Source: Paenibacillus peoriae KCTC 3763 (lineage in GTDB: Bacteria > Bacillota > Bacilli > Paenibacillales > Paenibacillaceae). From it: DNA of 64,000 bases. The stretch spans positions 62,001-126,000 of the forward strand of contig NZ_AGFX01000020.1 of assembly GCF_000236805.1 (NCBI RefSeq). The letters run 5' to 3'. Both the position numbers and the translations under genes were made by a program. The notes under the pieces were generated by a model. The model ran no database searches. It was not told the origin of the DNA and saw only the letters and a program-made list of their open reading frames with translations. The first letter of the stretch is position 1; every line of letters begins with the position of its first letter. This document shows positions 54,879 through 64,000 of the stretch, piece by piece.

Positions 54879-56180
54879 TTATTGAAAGCGTCTGATGTGG
54901 GAAACACATAAAACGCCTAGTACGATACACATGCCGATGGCTGCAAACATGCCGATCGTGAAGATACCACCAAGCTTGTCCGCCACGGCCCCTACTGCCA
55001 GATAGCCTACAGGCAGTAGGGCAAAGGAAAACATTAGATCCAGACTGGCTACACGGCCAAAGGATTCGGCGGGCACCAATTCCTGAAGGCTGGTCTCCCA
55101 GATAATTGCAAATATCATAATGCCGAAGCCTTCGAGCATCATGCTCATAATCAATCCGGGCATCCAGGTGACGACAGACAACAGGAGCAAAGCAAGGCCG
55201 CTGACCAAAGCACCTAGGTAAGCGAGCAGACCGCGATGCTTCCAATGCCTACGTGACCCATACACAAAGGCCCCCACCATAGCGCCAACGCCGCTGCTTG
55301 CCATGGCGACACCGTACACAACGGGACTATAGCTATGATGAACCTTGAACAGCCACGGAACGAGTACAGCAATAATGCCTGAATAACAAATATTAATGAA
55401 GGAAAAGGCCAGAATCGTAATCCACAGCCAGGGATGGCTTTTGAGAATGGTAAAGCCTGCTATAAAGTCCTTGAGAAAATGCTGTCCACCTTGATCCTGC
55501 TGCTCTGGATCTGCCTTTGGCTTACCGATGATTGAGGCCAAATGAGCGCTCAGCATCCAAAAGCAGGCAAAAGAGATTAGATAAGTGACAGAATCCAGTC
55601 CAAAGCCGACGCCTGGCGAGGAAAAGGATACAATGAAGCCTCCCAACGGAGGGCCAAGCAGACGGACGGCTTGTATACTGATCTGACTGAGCGCGTTAGC
55701 CGCATTGCGAATGTCCGGTGTGAACACCTGTGCCCGCAAGGCAGAATAAGCCGGGTTAAAGATGCCGTCCATCAATCCGTATAACGCAAGGCCAATGAAC
55801 AGAAACGGCATTTTCATTCCGCCGGTAAACATCAGCACTGCTGCAACAGACATTAATCCGAATCGGGCGATATTCGTAAACAGAAGGAGACGGATTCGAT
55901 CAATTCTGTCGACGATCATCCCGGCGAAGGGCAGAATAAGTACGTTAGGCAGCATATAGACAGTCATTGCCAATCCCATGATTGTAGTGGAACCTGTCAG
56001 GGAATAGATGACCAGTGGCAAAATAACGGTCGTGACTGAGCTTCCCAGCATAGCAATCCAATGTCCAAGCCACAGCAGGGTGAATGCTTTGGATTGCTTT
56101 ACAGGTGAAGTGAAGGTAGCCCAGGCTGAGTGGCTTTCTTCAGGTGAACTAGAGGATAAGGTTGAATTTTGGGTATCCAT
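54879..56180 (-). CDS. MFS exporter (MFS_3/TetA(P)-like)
   Basis: 433 residues from the ATG at 56180; an upstream TTG (56201) is in frame but precedes no clear ribosome site. Twelve membrane helices with the family start AFTLLWLGHWIAMLGSSVTT, the loop 2-3 motif IVDRIDRIRLLL and GLALYGLMDGIFNPAYSALR. Such proteins export macrolides and other drugs in Bacillota, but the substrate cannot be read from sequence. A soluble Ser/Glu-rich N-terminal tail is present. Single gene. Confidence 0.87.
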   Translation of the reverse strand: MDTQNSTLSSSSPEESHSAWATFTSPVKQSKAFTLLWLGHWIAMLGSSVTTVILPLVIYSLTGSTTIMGLAMTVYMLPNVLILPFAGMIVDRIDRIRLLLFTNIARFGLMSVAAVLMFTGGMKMPFLFIGLALYGLMDGIFNPAYSALRAQVFTPDIRNAANALSQISIQAVRLLGPPLGGFIVSFSSPGVGFGLDSVTYLISFACFWMLSAHLASIIGKPKADPEQQDQGGQHFLKDFIAGFTILKSHPWLWITILAFSFINICYSGIIAVLVPWLFKVHHSYSPVVYGVAMASSGVGAMVGAFVYGSRRHWKHRGLLAYLGALVSGLALLLLSVVTWMPGLIMSMMLEGFGIMIFAIIWETSLQELVPAESFGRVASLDLMFSFALLPVGYLAVGAVADKLGGIFTIGMFAAIGMCIVLGVLCVSHIRRFQ

Positions 56181-56484
56181 ATTAGTATGTATTCCTTTCA
56201 AACAGAGTTGAGGTAAATATTACTAAACTCCATATTGAAACCTATTATACGAAACCACAAGCGTAAAGGTACAGAGAAAGTTGCTATGATAGCTGTGAAA
56301 ATGAATAGCTTGCTTCTGAATGAGTCACCCTAGAATGAGATTTGGAGTACAAATATGATATAGCATACCTTTTGCATAGGGATTATTGGATAAAAGCATT
56401 GACGTGTCAAAATGAATGATGTACTATTCAATGAGCCAGCCACCGTGCTAGGTTATCAAGAACAAGGAAAAGAGTGTGGTTAAC
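56181..56484 (+). promoter_or_regulatory. Divergent region before the amino acid ABC operon
   Basis: 304 bases without a gene between the divergent MFS and ABC-transporter genes. It should hold both promoters. No T-box, S-box or cysteine-regulator box was recognised with confidence. Confidence 0.35.
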
Positions 56485-57336
56485 ATGAAAAAATTTAACT
56501 TTTTACCGATTGTACTTATCGTGATGGCTTTGCTGATTTCAGCCTGCGGTAACAATGATAAAGGCGCTAATACGAATAATGCTGCGACCGGAGACACCGG
56601 AACTAACAATGGAAAAGCAGATACAACCGCTACGGCTACGCTTGAATCTGTAAAAGCGAGCGGCAAGCTGAGAATCGGCACAGAAGGAACCTATGCTCCG
56701 TTTACCTACCATGATGCTGCTGGCACACTGACAGGCTTCGACGTCGATATTGCGACAGAAGTAAGTAAACGTCTGGGTGTCCAACCGGAGTTTATCGAGA
56801 CACAATGGGACGGTATGTTCGCGGGATTGAACTCCAAGCGGTTTGACACGGTGTTCAATGAAGTGTCCATTAACGATGAGCGCAAGCAAAAATACGAATT
56901 CTCCGATCCGTACATTGCCTCCAAAGCAGTTCTGATCGTGAGTGAAGATAATACGGACATCAAGAAGTTTGCTGATCTAAAAGGTAAAAAGGCCGGGCAA
57001 TCCCTGACCAGCAACCTGACTCAAATCGCGAAAAGCAACGGCGCGGAAATTGTAGCAACGGAAGGATTCAACCAAGCCATTGACCTTCTGACATCCAAAC
57101 GAGTGGATGCGACCGTCAATGACGGATTATCCTATCTCGATTTGAAAAAGCAAAAGCCTGACGCTCCTATCAAAAAGGTGGATGAGTCTTCAGATGCTTC
57201 ATATAGCGCAGCTGTCTTCAATAAAGGCAGCGAAGATTTGATCAAGGCAGTAAACAAAGCGCTGGCTGACATGAAGGCTGACGGTACGTACCTGAAAATT
57301 TCCGAGAAATATTTTGGAGCCGATGTATCCAAATAA
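56485..57336 (+). CDS. Amino acid (cystine-type) ABC transporter substrate-binding lipoprotein
   Basis: 283 residues from the ATG at 56485; a GTG at 56476 is closer to the AAGGAAAAG site and also possible. A lipoprotein signal with lipobox LLISAC (Cys about 21) and a Thr/Asn-rich linker precede an SBP_bac_3 domain: LRIGTEGTYAPFTYHDAAGT, GFDVDIATEVSKRLGV and FDTVFNEVSINDERKQKYEF. The best-known relatives are TcyA/TcyJ/YxeM-type cystine or polar amino acid binders. It delivers substrate to the permease and ATPase encoded next. Confidence 0.9.
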   Translation: MKKFNFLPIVLIVMALLISACGNNDKGANTNNAATGDTGTNNGKADTTATATLESVKASGKLRIGTEGTYAPFTYHDAAGTLTGFDVDIATEVSKRLGVQPEFIETQWDGMFAGLNSKRFDTVFNEVSINDERKQKYEFSDPYIASKAVLIVSEDNTDIKKFADLKGKKAGQSLTSNLTQIAKSNGAEIVATEGFNQAIDLLTSKRVDATVNDGLSYLDLKKQKPDAPIKKVDESSDASYSAAVFNKGSEDLIKAVNKALADMKADGTYLKISEKYFGADVSK

Positions 57337-57409
57337 CAATGAATGATCGAAGATTCGATGAGTCGAACCGGATTTTCACAAACCTATCTTTTTAAAGGAT
57401 GTCTGTATA

Positions 57410-58078
57410 ATGGATGAACGCCAAATACAAATCATTATGGATTCATTATTGCCTCTGCTAAAAGCAGGGGTTTCTTTTACAATTCCGCTCACCCTTATCT
57501 CCTTTGCTTTGGGACTCGTGCTGGCGCTGATTACAGCGTTGGCCCGGCTGTCCAAATGGAGAATACTCAAGCTGATCTTCGGCTTCTATGTATGGGTGAT
57601 TCGGGGAACTCCTTTGCTAGTGCAATTGTATATTATTTTCTACGGTTTACCTTCTGTCGGTATTACACTGGACCCGTTTATTGCTTCAGTGATCGGCTTT
57701 ACGCTCAGCGTGGGGGCCTATAGCTCTGAAATTATGCGTGCTGCTATTATTTCCATTCAGGAAGGCCAATGGGAGGCAGGATATTCTCTGGGGATGACGC
57801 GCTGGCAAGTGCTGCGGCGTATCGTGCTTCCGCAAGCATCCCGTGTGTCTGTACCTCCGCTCGCTAATTCATTCATCAGCTTAGTGAAAGATACTTCTCT
57901 GGCTGCGACCATTACCTATGTGGAAATGTTCAGAACAGCTAACCAGATTGTAGCCACTACGTATGAACCGTTATTGGTGTATACCGAGGCGGGGGTTATT
58001 TACCTGCTGTTTAGCACCATTTTGACTGTGCTGCAAAATTATTTGGAAAAGCGCCTGAGCCGTTTTTCCGTTAGATAA
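57410..58078 (+). CDS. Amino acid ABC transporter permease
   Basis: 222 residues, HisM/TcyB-type permease with five membrane helices. The N-terminal [20 protein letters not shown] and the EAA loop [20 protein letters not shown] are typical. It forms a homodimeric channel with the ATPase encoded 14 bases downstream. The gene has AAAGGATG upstream and lies 73 bases after the binding-protein gene. Confidence 0.93.
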   Translation: MDERQIQIIMDSLLPLLKAGVSFTIPLTLISFALGLVLALITALARLSKWRILKLIFGFYVWVIRGTPLLVQLYIIFYGLPSVGITLDPFIASVIGFTLSVGAYSSEIMRAAIISIQEGQWEAGYSLGMTRWQVLRRIVLPQASRVSVPPLANSFISLVKDTSLAATITYVEMFRTANQIVATTYEPLLVYTEAGVIYLLFSTILTVLQNYLEKRLSRFSVR

Positions 58079-58092
58079 AGGAGATTGTACCG

Positions 58093-58845
58093 GTGATCCA
58101 AATTCGGAATATACACAAATCGTTCGGCTCGCTGGAAGTGCTGAAGGGTGTTAACGTGACACTGGATAAGGGGAAGGTGCTCGTGATCATCGGCCCGTCC
58201 GGCTCTGGAAAAACAACACTTCTGCGCTGTTTGAATTTACTGGAGGTTCCTGATCAGGGAGAGATCCAGCTCGGAGATATTGCACTGAATTTTGCCACAG
58301 GAACGAAGCTCCGGCAAGAAAGCATTTTGGCATTGCGCAAACGGACAGGTATGGTGTTTCAATCCTACAACCTGTTCCCGCATATGACAGCCGTGCAAAA
58401 TGTAATGGAGGGTCAAGTCACCGTTCAGAAAAAGAACAAGGACAAGGCGCGCAAACGTGCATTGGAGCTGCTTCAAAAGGTGGGACTTGCAGAAAAAGCA
58501 GAATCCTATCCGCATCAGTTGTCGGGAGGACAACAGCAACGGGTCGGTATTGCCCGGGCAATGGCGGTCGAACCGGAAGTGCTATTGTTCGATGAGCCGA
58601 CCTCTGCTCTTGATCCCGAATTGGTAGGCGAGGTGCTCAAGGTCATGAAGCAGCTGGCTGCTGAAGGGATGACTATGGTCATAGTCACGCATGAAATGAA
58701 ATTTGCAGCCGAGGTTGCGGACCATGTTATTTTAATGGATCAGGGTGTGATTGTTGAGCAGGGCACGCCGCATGATGTTCTGGAGCAGCCCACCAGTCCA
58801 CGGGCTATTCAGTTCTTGAATCGTCTGAGCGGGGAAACGGAATAA
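58093..58845 (+). CDS. Amino acid ABC transporter ATP-binding protein
   Basis: 250 residues, GTG start with AAAGGAGA upstream. Walker [10 protein letters not shown] (about 36), Q loop, signature [16 protein letters not shown] (about 147), Walker [14 protein letters not shown] (about 167) and the H loop VTHEM are complete. Polar amino acid type (GlnQ/TcyC). Last gene of the operon, followed by a terminator. Confidence 0.95.
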   Translation: MIQIRNIHKSFGSLEVLKGVNVTLDKGKVLVIIGPSGSGKTTLLRCLNLLEVPDQGEIQLGDIALNFATGTKLRQESILALRKRTGMVFQSYNLFPHMTAVQNVMEGQVTVQKKNKDKARKRALELLQKVGLAEKAESYPHQLSGGQQQRVGIARAMAVEPEVLLFDEPTSALDPELVGEVLKVMKQLAAEGMTMVIVTHEMKFAAEVADHVILMDQGVIVEQGTPHDVLEQPTSPRAIQFLNRLSGETE

Positions 58846-58888
58846 AGGGGAGCCATATAAGTTCAGCTTATATATCCTGAAGAAGAGA

Positions 58889-58931
58889 AAAGAACCTCTG
58901 ACTGCGCCAATATGGGCATCAGAGGTTCTTT
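58889..58931. terminator. Bidirectional terminator between convergent operons
   Basis: AAAGAACCTCTGA pairs perfectly with TCAGAGGTTCTTT around a 17-base loop. Confidence 0.87.
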
Positions 58932-58937
58932 GCATAT

Positions 58938-60218
58938 TCAGAAAAATCCAACTCGCCCTTCGGCTGCACTTTTTAACCAATCCTGCTTGCGGCTCTTATC
59001 CAGCTCGCCCCGCATGTCTTTAATAATCAGCTCGATATCTGCTTTTCCATGCTCATGCCATTCCAGCGCAGCGCTGACATACAGCTCTCCGAGCTGAGCC
59101 AACGAAAAGCCATCAGTCAACACCGCTGCCTTTTGCGTACCTGCTTCACCTGCAAAAACAAGGAAGTTACGCAGCTTGAGATAGGCTAATCGCAGTGCTT
59201 CGTCAGGCAAACTGATTTCATAGGCCCGGTCGAAACGACCTGCCCGATTCATCAGACCCGGATCAATTTTCTCAGGATAATTGGTCGTTCCGATCAGGAA
59301 GATGCCTTCCTTGGAGGTAGCCCCGTCAAGGGTATTCAGGAAAAAGGAGCGAACCTCTTGCGGCATGGAATCAATGTCCTCAATGACCAGCACCATCGGA
59401 GCCAGGCGGGTAGCCGCCTCGAACACCTCTCTGACCGACTCACTGGTCGTGTACTCGGTAATCTGCCAGTAAGCGGCTGGCCCTGGTACACTGCTTGCAA
59501 TTGATTTTACAAGCGTCGTTTTGCCGTTGCCTGGATGGCCGTACAGCAATATACCGCGTTTGTAAGGAATGTTATACGTCTGATAAAAGGTACGATCTGC
59601 TTCGAAAAATTGATCAAGTGAGCGGAAAATATCCCGCTTGATTTCGGCCTTCAATATAACATCTTCCCGTGTAATTGCTCGCGTAATCGGTTCTGCCTGC
59701 CGGGAAAGTCCACGGCTTGTATCGGTAAAAACGGTGACCCGCTTCATATTTTGCTTACGTTCACGACCACGTACTCCCGCGAGGAAGCTTTGCAGCTCCT
59801 GATCGCCTATGGCAAATACGTAATCTTCATTATATACGCCATTCTCACGGAAGAAGGGAACCCGCGCCAGCGCGATGCCCCACTTGGGATAGGCAAAAAC
59901 ATTATTACGCATCGACAGATGCACGCCGTATTCTGGAGTTGGCCCGTCATCGTCATATTGAATGGTGCGTTCCTCCAAACGATCAAACACTCGCGCCACA
60001 TGCTCCAGCTCCGGGCTGCCTGAACGAATGTCCTCCTCCAGCAGGTCCCAATACTCAATATTGGGATCATCACTGGCGTACAGCTCATATTTTATACCAT
60101 AGCGATGATAGAGTGCTTCGCTGATGCCGTCGATCAAACGGGCATATGCGGCATAGCCGGTAATACGCCCATCTGTATGTTCATCAAATTGGTAAATAGC
60201 CGGGATGTTTATACTCAA
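58938..60218 (-). CDS. AAA ATPase encoded with RtcB
   Basis: 426 residues. The start is TTG at 60218, set by GAAAGGAGCC, whose bases also encode the last codons of rtcB; only one base separates the rtcB stop from this start. The N-terminal 200 residues are not recognised. The AAA domain has Walker [10 protein letters not shown] (about 227), Walker [11 protein letters not shown] (about 273), sensor 1 [10 protein letters not shown] and arginine-finger region [13 protein letters not shown], like BCS1/spastin-type AAA proteins. The tight coupling with rtcB suggests the ATPase remodels an RNA-ligase substrate or complex; this is inference. Confidence 0.83.
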   Translation of the reverse strand: MSINIPAIYQFDEHTDGRITGYAAYARLIDGISEALYHRYGIKYELYASDDPNIEYWDLLEEDIRSGSPELEHVARVFDRLEERTIQYDDDGPTPEYGVHLSMRNNVFAYPKWGIALARVPFFRENGVYNEDYVFAIGDQELQSFLAGVRGRERKQNMKRVTVFTDTSRGLSRQAEPITRAITREDVILKAEIKRDIFRSLDQFFEADRTFYQTYNIPYKRGILLYGHPGNGKTTLVKSIASSVPGPAAYWQITEYTTSESVREVFEAATRLAPMVLVIEDIDSMPQEVRSFFLNTLDGATSKEGIFLIGTTNYPEKIDPGLMNRAGRFDRAYEISLPDEALRLAYLKLRNFLVFAGEAGTQKAAVLTDGFSLAQLGELYVSAALEWHEHGKADIELIIKDMRGELDKSRKQDWLKSAAEGRVGFF

Positions 60219-60219
60219 A

Positions 60220-61677
60220 TTATTTGGCTCCTTTCAGGGCAGCCAGCGGCTTGCATTTGGCTACAACGGCTGCGAGTCCTGCCCCGGTGACACTTTCGAT
60301 AATATCATCTACATTTTTGTAGGCTTGGGGAGATTCGTCGAGAATGCTCTCCAGTGATGCCTGATTAACTACAATCTCGTCGTCCGTCCCTACACCGAGT
60401 GCTCCGGCAAAATCATCCGCACTGACGAGCCGTTTGGTTGCAGAGCGTGAACGAATACGGCCCGCTCCATGGCAAATGGAGTGGAAGTTATCCTGGCCGC
60501 CCGGCAAACCGACCATAATATAAGAGGCCGTACCCATAGAGCCTGGAATCAGGGCCGGGTGCCCTGTCGCCTGATAGGGTCGCGGATTGTCGGGGTGACC
60601 TGCCGGGAGCGCGCGTGTAGCACCTTTACGATGTACGAACACGCTGCCGTGCTCCGGATGAGATTCCTTCCAAGCATAATTGTGCATCAGATCGTACAAG
60701 GTACGCAACTCGCACTTTGTACCAAAAACATCGTGGAAGGCTTCACGTACGGAATAGGCGATCAGATGCCGATTCACCACGGCATAGTTCAGCGCAGAAT
60801 ACATCATATCAACATAATGTACAGCTTCGGGATGATCCAGCGGCGCAAATACCAGTCTCGGGTCGGAGGTGCCGAGTCCGAGACGACCCATCGCCTTGGC
60901 GATGGCAGACGAACTGGTCTGGCTGACCGCTCCGCCCCAAGCCCGTGATCCGGAGTGGATCATCACGGCCACCTGACCGTCAAACATGCCCCAGGCTTCG
61001 GCTATTTTGCGGTTTTCTTCCGCAATTTCAATCGCCTGAATTTCGACGAAATGATTGCCGCCGCCCAGTGTGCCAAGCTGTCGGTGAGCTCGATGCCATG
61101 TGCGATCTTCGACGAGATTCAGTACCTCTTCGTCAAATGAGAACTTGCTATGCTCCACATGAGTGAGCGAGGTTGATTTTTTAGGTGTGTAGCTGTCCGG
61201 AATATATTTATTGGGCAAGCCATGCAGCCCTTTGCGTACAATATGCTCCAGCCGAATATCCGAATAATGCCCGCGCTGATGGGCTTCCATCGGCAAGTAT
61301 TTGTCGATGGCCTTGACCAGCTTACGGCGCAGCCTGGTTTCCTTTAGGGCATCCTTGTGCAGATTGGTCAGGTGTACACGCATGCCGCAGCCAATATCGC
61401 TGCCGACGATGGAGGGAGATACATAGCCGTCCTCCATGCCCCATACAGCAGTCGTACCGATGCAGGTTCCGACGCCTACATGTACGTCCGGTGTGTATCC
61501 CATATAGCGGATTCCGGGGATTTGTAGATTGTTATTAGCCATTTCGAACACTTTGTAATCGAACGAGGAGAGAAGCTGTGCAGAAGCATATACGGTCAGA
61601 TCACCTGCCGGAAGCTTCATTAGATGACTGTATGGTCCTTCATGAAAGGACGAGTCGGTTGTATGTGATGTACTCAT
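60220..61677 (-). CDS. rtcB: RtcB RNA ligase
   Basis: Joins RNA 2',3'-cyclic phosphate or 3'-phosphate ends to 5'-OH ends using GTP and Mn2+. 485 residues. Motifs: [12 protein letters not shown] with the metal-binding Asp and Cys, [42 protein letters not shown] and the guanylated His in [11 protein letters not shown]. Full length for the family. It shares an operon with the AAA gene and lies behind a long structured leader with a terminator hairpin at 61745, so its expression may be attenuated. Likely used in tRNA or damage repair. Confidence 0.95.
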   Translation of the reverse strand: MSTSHTTDSSFHEGPYSHLMKLPAGDLTVYASAQLLSSFDYKVFEMANNNLQIPGIRYMGYTPDVHVGVGTCIGTTAVWGMEDGYVSPSIVGSDIGCGMRVHLTNLHKDALKETRLRRKLVKAIDKYLPMEAHQRGHYSDIRLEHIVRKGLHGLPNKYIPDSYTPKKSTSLTHVEHSKFSFDEEVLNLVEDRTWHRAHRQLGTLGGGNHFVEIQAIEIAEENRKIAEAWGMFDGQVAVMIHSGSRAWGGAVSQTSSSAIAKAMGRLGLGTSDPRLVFAPLDHPEAVHYVDMMYSALNYAVVNRHLIAYSVREAFHDVFGTKCELRTLYDLMHNYAWKESHPEHGSVFVHRKGATRALPAGHPDNPRPYQATGHPALIPGSMGTASYIMVGLPGGQDNFHSICHGAGRIRSRSATKRLVSADDFAGALGVGTDDEIVVNQASLESILDESPQAYKNVDDIIESVTGAGLAAVVAKCKPLAALKGAK

Positions 61678-61742
61678 ATAATTGGGTAATTCCCTTCTTC
61701 ATGTAGATTCATAAATAATTGCATCATATTGATCTGAAAAAA

Positions 61743-61776
61743 CAAAAAAAGCCGCAGACTTGTCGTCTACGGCTTC
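61743..61776 (-). terminator. Terminator/attenuator hairpin upstream of rtcB
   Basis: On the minus strand a 10-base-pair stem AGCCGTAGAC / GTCTGCGGCT (one G-U) with a five-base loop is followed by seven U. It ends 66 bases before the rtcB start, in the same direction, so it either ends a small upstream transcript or attenuates rtcB. Confidence 0.75.
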
Positions 61777-62016
61777 CTGCACCGAAAGTGTCATTACATT
61801 TTATGATCCGTACATCATAAATACGTAAAATAACCTGTTCTTCCAATTGCACAAAAAATAATAAAGCCCGGTTAATCACGCCGTCAGACAGCGTGATATC
61901 ACCCATCATGTCGCCCGAACGGGGCCGATGAGACGAAAATTCAAATATGTGGTTGTGTCATGCTGTCTATCTGTCGTTATCATGTAAAGCACAGTCATGT
62001 CTGTCGGCCCCCTTTT
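61777..62016 (-). ncRNA. Structured leader or small RNA upstream of rtcB
   Basis: About 240 bases without a recognised gene, read on the minus strand towards rtcB. Complementary arms GGGGCCGA (62011-62004) and TCGGCCCC (61928-61921), and a compact hairpin ATCACGC/GCGTGAT (61897-61875), precede the terminator hairpin at 61743. A 61-codon frame runs through this region and through the terminator, so it is unlikely to be coding. No Rfam-type riboswitch was recognised. Candidate regulatory leader or free-standing small RNA. Confidence 0.45.
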
Positions 62017-62155
62017 CTTAAAGTTAATTGTTATATTAATGGAAACCTGTGGAAGCTGTCAACCCTGATAAGGTAGAAACATAGAAAGATGTGACTATAT
62101 TCATAGTGAAGTGTGAGTAACATCATAGTTCAATTGGCCCAAAGCTGTTATTGTA

Positions 62156-62175
62156 CTGAATATTCAAATATTCAG
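62156..62175. promoter_or_regulatory. ArsR-type operator
   Basis: CTGAATATT and AATATTCAG are perfect 9-base arms separated by CA. This A/T-rich palindrome is of the ArsR/SmtB operator kind and lies 50 bases before the ArsR-type regulator gene, so autoregulation is likely. Confidence 0.75.
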
Positions 62176-62224
62176 ATATTGTTGGTCGTTTATAGGACAA
62201 CTTATATGAGGGGATGGAGCAAGC

Positions 62225-62554
62225 ATGGAAGGAGATCTCCAGAAGTTTAAGGCCGACTTTTTCAAAGCATTGGCTCACCCTCTGCGCATCCGCATTTTGG
62301 AGGTGCTGAGTGAAGGAGAGCGGAATGTGAACGAGTTGCAGACTGCTCTCGGTTCCGAAGGTTCTGCCGTATCGCAGCAATTGGCCGTTTTACGGGCCAA
62401 AAATTTGGTGAACAGCTTCAAGGAAGGCACAACGGTCGTGTACTCATTACGTGACCCGCTTTTGACGGAGTTGCTTGCGGTGGCACGGCGGATTTTTGAC
62501 AATCATTTGGTCCAGGCGATCTCGTTGCTGGAAGGTATACGCAACGAGAAGTAA
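62225..62554 (+). CDS. ArsR/SmtB-family transcriptional regulator
   Basis: 109 residues. Winged helix-turn-helix with KALAHPLRIRILEVLSEGER, VNELQTALGSEGSAVSQQLA (recognition helix) and LVNSFKEGTTVVYSLRDPLL. No cysteine pair of the ArsR or CadC metal site (ELCVCDL) is present, so it senses something else or uses another site. The stop is 29 bases before the SulP transporter gene, and a palindromic operator precedes it, so it most likely represses this two-gene unit. Confidence 0.9.
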   Translation: MEGDLQKFKADFFKALAHPLRIRILEVLSEGERNVNELQTALGSEGSAVSQQLAVLRAKNLVNSFKEGTTVVYSLRDPLLTELLAVARRIFDNHLVQAISLLEGIRNEK

Positions 62555-62583
62555 TGCTACTACAGAAAAGAAGGGTTACAGGG

Positions 62584-64000
62584 ATGAAGTGGATAGGAAG
62601 GTTCGAAGGCTATAGTGCAGGGGCTTTGCGAAAGGATTTGATTTCCGGAAGTATTGTAGCGATTGTGGCGATTCCGCTCGGCATGGCGTTTGCCATTGCA
62701 TCAGGTGTTAAGCCGGAATATGGGCTGTACACAACGATAGTAGCGGGAATTCTGGTTTCACTGCTGGGAGGGTCCAAATTTCAGATTGGAGGACCTACAG
62801 GCGCGTTTATTCCCATTTTGCTCGCGATTGTCATGCAATACGGTTATGAGAATTTACTTATAGCCGGTCTTATGGCGGGGGTTATACTCATCTTAATGGG
62901 CGTGCTGAGGCTGGGCGTACTGATCAAGTTTATTCCCAAGCCGGTAACGATTGGGTTTACGGCGGGGATTGCCGTGACGATCTTCAGTGGTCAGATTGCC
63001 AACTTTCTCGGCTTGCGCGGGGTAGAGCGACATGAGACTTTTTTGCCTTCCATGGGGGAGCTGATCCGTCGATTGCCATCACTGAATGTGTACAGCATTC
63101 TGACGGCTTGTATCTGTCTCGCCGCCCTGATTTGGGTGCCTAAAAAGTGGCCGAAGGTGCCGGGTTCGCTGGTTGGCTTGCTCTTGTCAACATTGGCAGC
63201 CGCCTGGCTTTTTCCAGGGCAGGTGGCTACAATCGGCTCTGCTTATGGAGATATTCCTGCTTCTTTGCCTGAATTACATATTCCTACGATGACTTGGGAT
63301 TTGATCGTGAAGCTGCTGCCGCCAGCACTCGTAATTGCGATGCTGGGGGCCATTGAATCTTTGCTTTCCGCAGTGGTAGCTGACGGGATGACGGGTACAA
63401 AGCATAACAGCAATCGCGAACTGGTTGGACAAGGTATTGCTAATCTGCTCACACCGTTATTCGGCGGCATTCCTGCGACCGGTGCAATTGCCCGCACTGC
63501 CACAAATATCCGCAACGGTGCTGTTTCTCCTATATCCGGCATTGTGCATGGGCTCGTTGTGTTTCTCATTTTGGTGCTCTTTGCTTCATATGCATCCAAT
63601 ATTCCGCTCGCCAGCATGGCTCCGGTGCTGATGGTGGTAGCCTGGAATATGAGTGAGCGCAAGCACTTTGCACATATTCTTAAGACGCGGACAGCAGATT
63701 CTATCGTGCTGGTTGTTACCTTCCTGCTGACCGTTTTTACAACGTTGACCACAGCGGTTGAGGTGGGGCTGGTTTTGGCGGTTGTGTTGTTCGTCAAACG
63801 TATGAGCAGTACACTTTCGGTAAATAAAGTGCTTCCTGATCCTTCTATGAAACATGAAAAAGTCGGCGCGCATATGGTCACAGAGCAGCATGATTGCCCT
63901 CAGGTAGCCATTTATAATGTGGAAGGTCCGCTGTTTTTCGGAGCAGCTTCTGTATTGGAAAGCTCAGGAATGGGGGGCAGGGCTGACCACCAGCAAGGGA
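62584..64000 (+). CDS. SulP-family anion transporter, cut by window end
   Basis: ATG at 62584 (in-frame to the window end; 472 codons visible). The N-terminus RKDLISGSIVAIVAIPLGMA and KPEYGLYTTIVAGI are typical of SulP/SLC26, as is the segment GNRTGAI-like GIPATGAIARTATNIRNGAV. About ten membrane helices precede a cytoplasmic STAS domain that starts near AIYNVEGPLFFGAASVLESS. Family members carry sulfate or bicarbonate; the substrate is not evident. The ArsR-type gene upstream is probably its regulator. The 3' end lies outside the window. Confidence 0.92.
   Translation, partial: MKWIGRFEGYSAGALRKDLISGSIVAIVAIPLGMAFAIASGVKPEYGLYTTIVAGILVSLLGGSKFQIGGPTGAFIPILLAIVMQYGYENLLIAGLMAGVILILMGVLRLGVLIKFIPKPVTIGFTAGIAVTIFSGQIANFLGLRGVERHETFLPSMGELIRRLPSLNVYSILTACICLAALIWVPKKWPKVPGSLVGLLLSTLAAAWLFPGQVATIGSAYGDIPASLPELHIPTMTWDLIVKLLPPALVIAMLGAIESLLSAVVADGMTGTKHNSNRELVGQGIANLLTPLFGGIPATGAIARTATNIRNGAVSPISGIVHGLVVFLILVLFASYASNIPLASMAPVLMVVAWNMSERKHFAHILKTRTADSIVLVVTFLLTVFTTLTTAVEVGLVLAVVLFVKRMSSTLSVNKVLPDPSMKHEKVGAHMVTEQHDCPQVAIYNVEGPLFFGAASVLESSGMGGRADHQQG

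Noticed and set aside
54703-55245. A 180-codon minus-strand frame over the end of the MFS gene and the terminator
   Set aside because: It is out of frame with the clear MFS gene and crosses the bidirectional terminator; a shadow frame.
61724-61909. A 61-codon frame on the minus strand upstream of rtcB
   Set aside because: It reads straight through a strong terminator hairpin, has no good ribosome site and resembles no protein.
61677-62016. T-box or known riboswitch in the rtcB leader
   Set aside because: No T-box consensus sequence or other familiar core was found, only stems and a terminator.

Overview
The window looks like chromosomal DNA of a low-to-moderate GC, spore-former-type Bacillota, most probably a Paenibacillus of the polymyxa group. 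This is an inference from gene content: a mannitol PTS operon end, a Ctc/L25 general stress protein, multi-domain GH9 and GH5 cellulases with CBM3 modules, AGGAGG-type ribosome binding sites, frequent GTG/TTG starts and many strong intrinsic terminators. No rRNA, tRNA or CRISPR array was seen.

Layout. 1-2036: end of a mannitol operon (mtlR 3' end, mtlF, mtlD). 2086-5950: a consensus Fur box followed by two CydDC-like ABC exporter half-transporters, the first fused to an N-terminal DUF454/YbaN-like domain. 6182-12846: cytoplasmic type I pullulanase, L25/Ctc, secreted GH9 cellulase. 12913-17986: LD-carboxypeptidase, then a LytS/LytTR two-component system and an OFA-family MFS transporter; two direct repeats with the YpdB-type 10-N11-10 architecture lie in front of the transporter, so this looks like a YpdAB-YhjX-type (pyruvate-related) circuit.

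18079-42401 is the centrepiece: a long, mostly collinear locus resembling a contractile injection system of type VI secretion style, but in a Gram-positive and with unusual parts. It has a Hanks kinase, a membrane VWA protein (divergent), a large sheath-like candidate, an Hcp/tube-like protein, a J-domain protein, two FHA proteins, a PP2C phosphatase, a membrane-anchored degenerate PP2C with a helical repeat tail, two unrecognised proteins, an Hsp70/actin-fold ATPase with an N-terminal extension, two RDD membrane proteins, a baseplate-like candidate, a DcrB/Eag-like adaptor candidate, a VgrG-like spike, a DUF4280 PAAR-like tip, and a second VgrG that carries a pre-toxin region and a JAMM/JAB-like toxin candidate followed by an overlapping probable immunity gene. 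The kinase/FHA/PP2C set recalls the PpkA-Fha-PppA threonine phosphorylation pathway of T6SS. No ClpV, TssJLM or TssK homologue was recognised by eye; the Hsp70-like ATPase plus J-domain protein may stand in for the disassembly chaperone.

42402-46282 is a decayed effector/mobile zone: an orphan replication-initiator-like fragment, an Rhs/DUF6531 fragment truncated at both ends, IS30-family transposase debris, and an orphan probable immunity gene. 46283-54858 is ordinary chromosome: DUF2167 protein, an ECF sigma factor next to a ClpP paralogue, a GH5-CBM3 endoglucanase, a luciferase-like monooxygenase and small membrane/stress genes. 54879-64000 has an MFS exporter, a cystine-type amino acid ABC transporter, an rtcB-AAA ATPase operon behind a long structured leader, and an ArsR-regulated SulP anion transporter cut by the window end.
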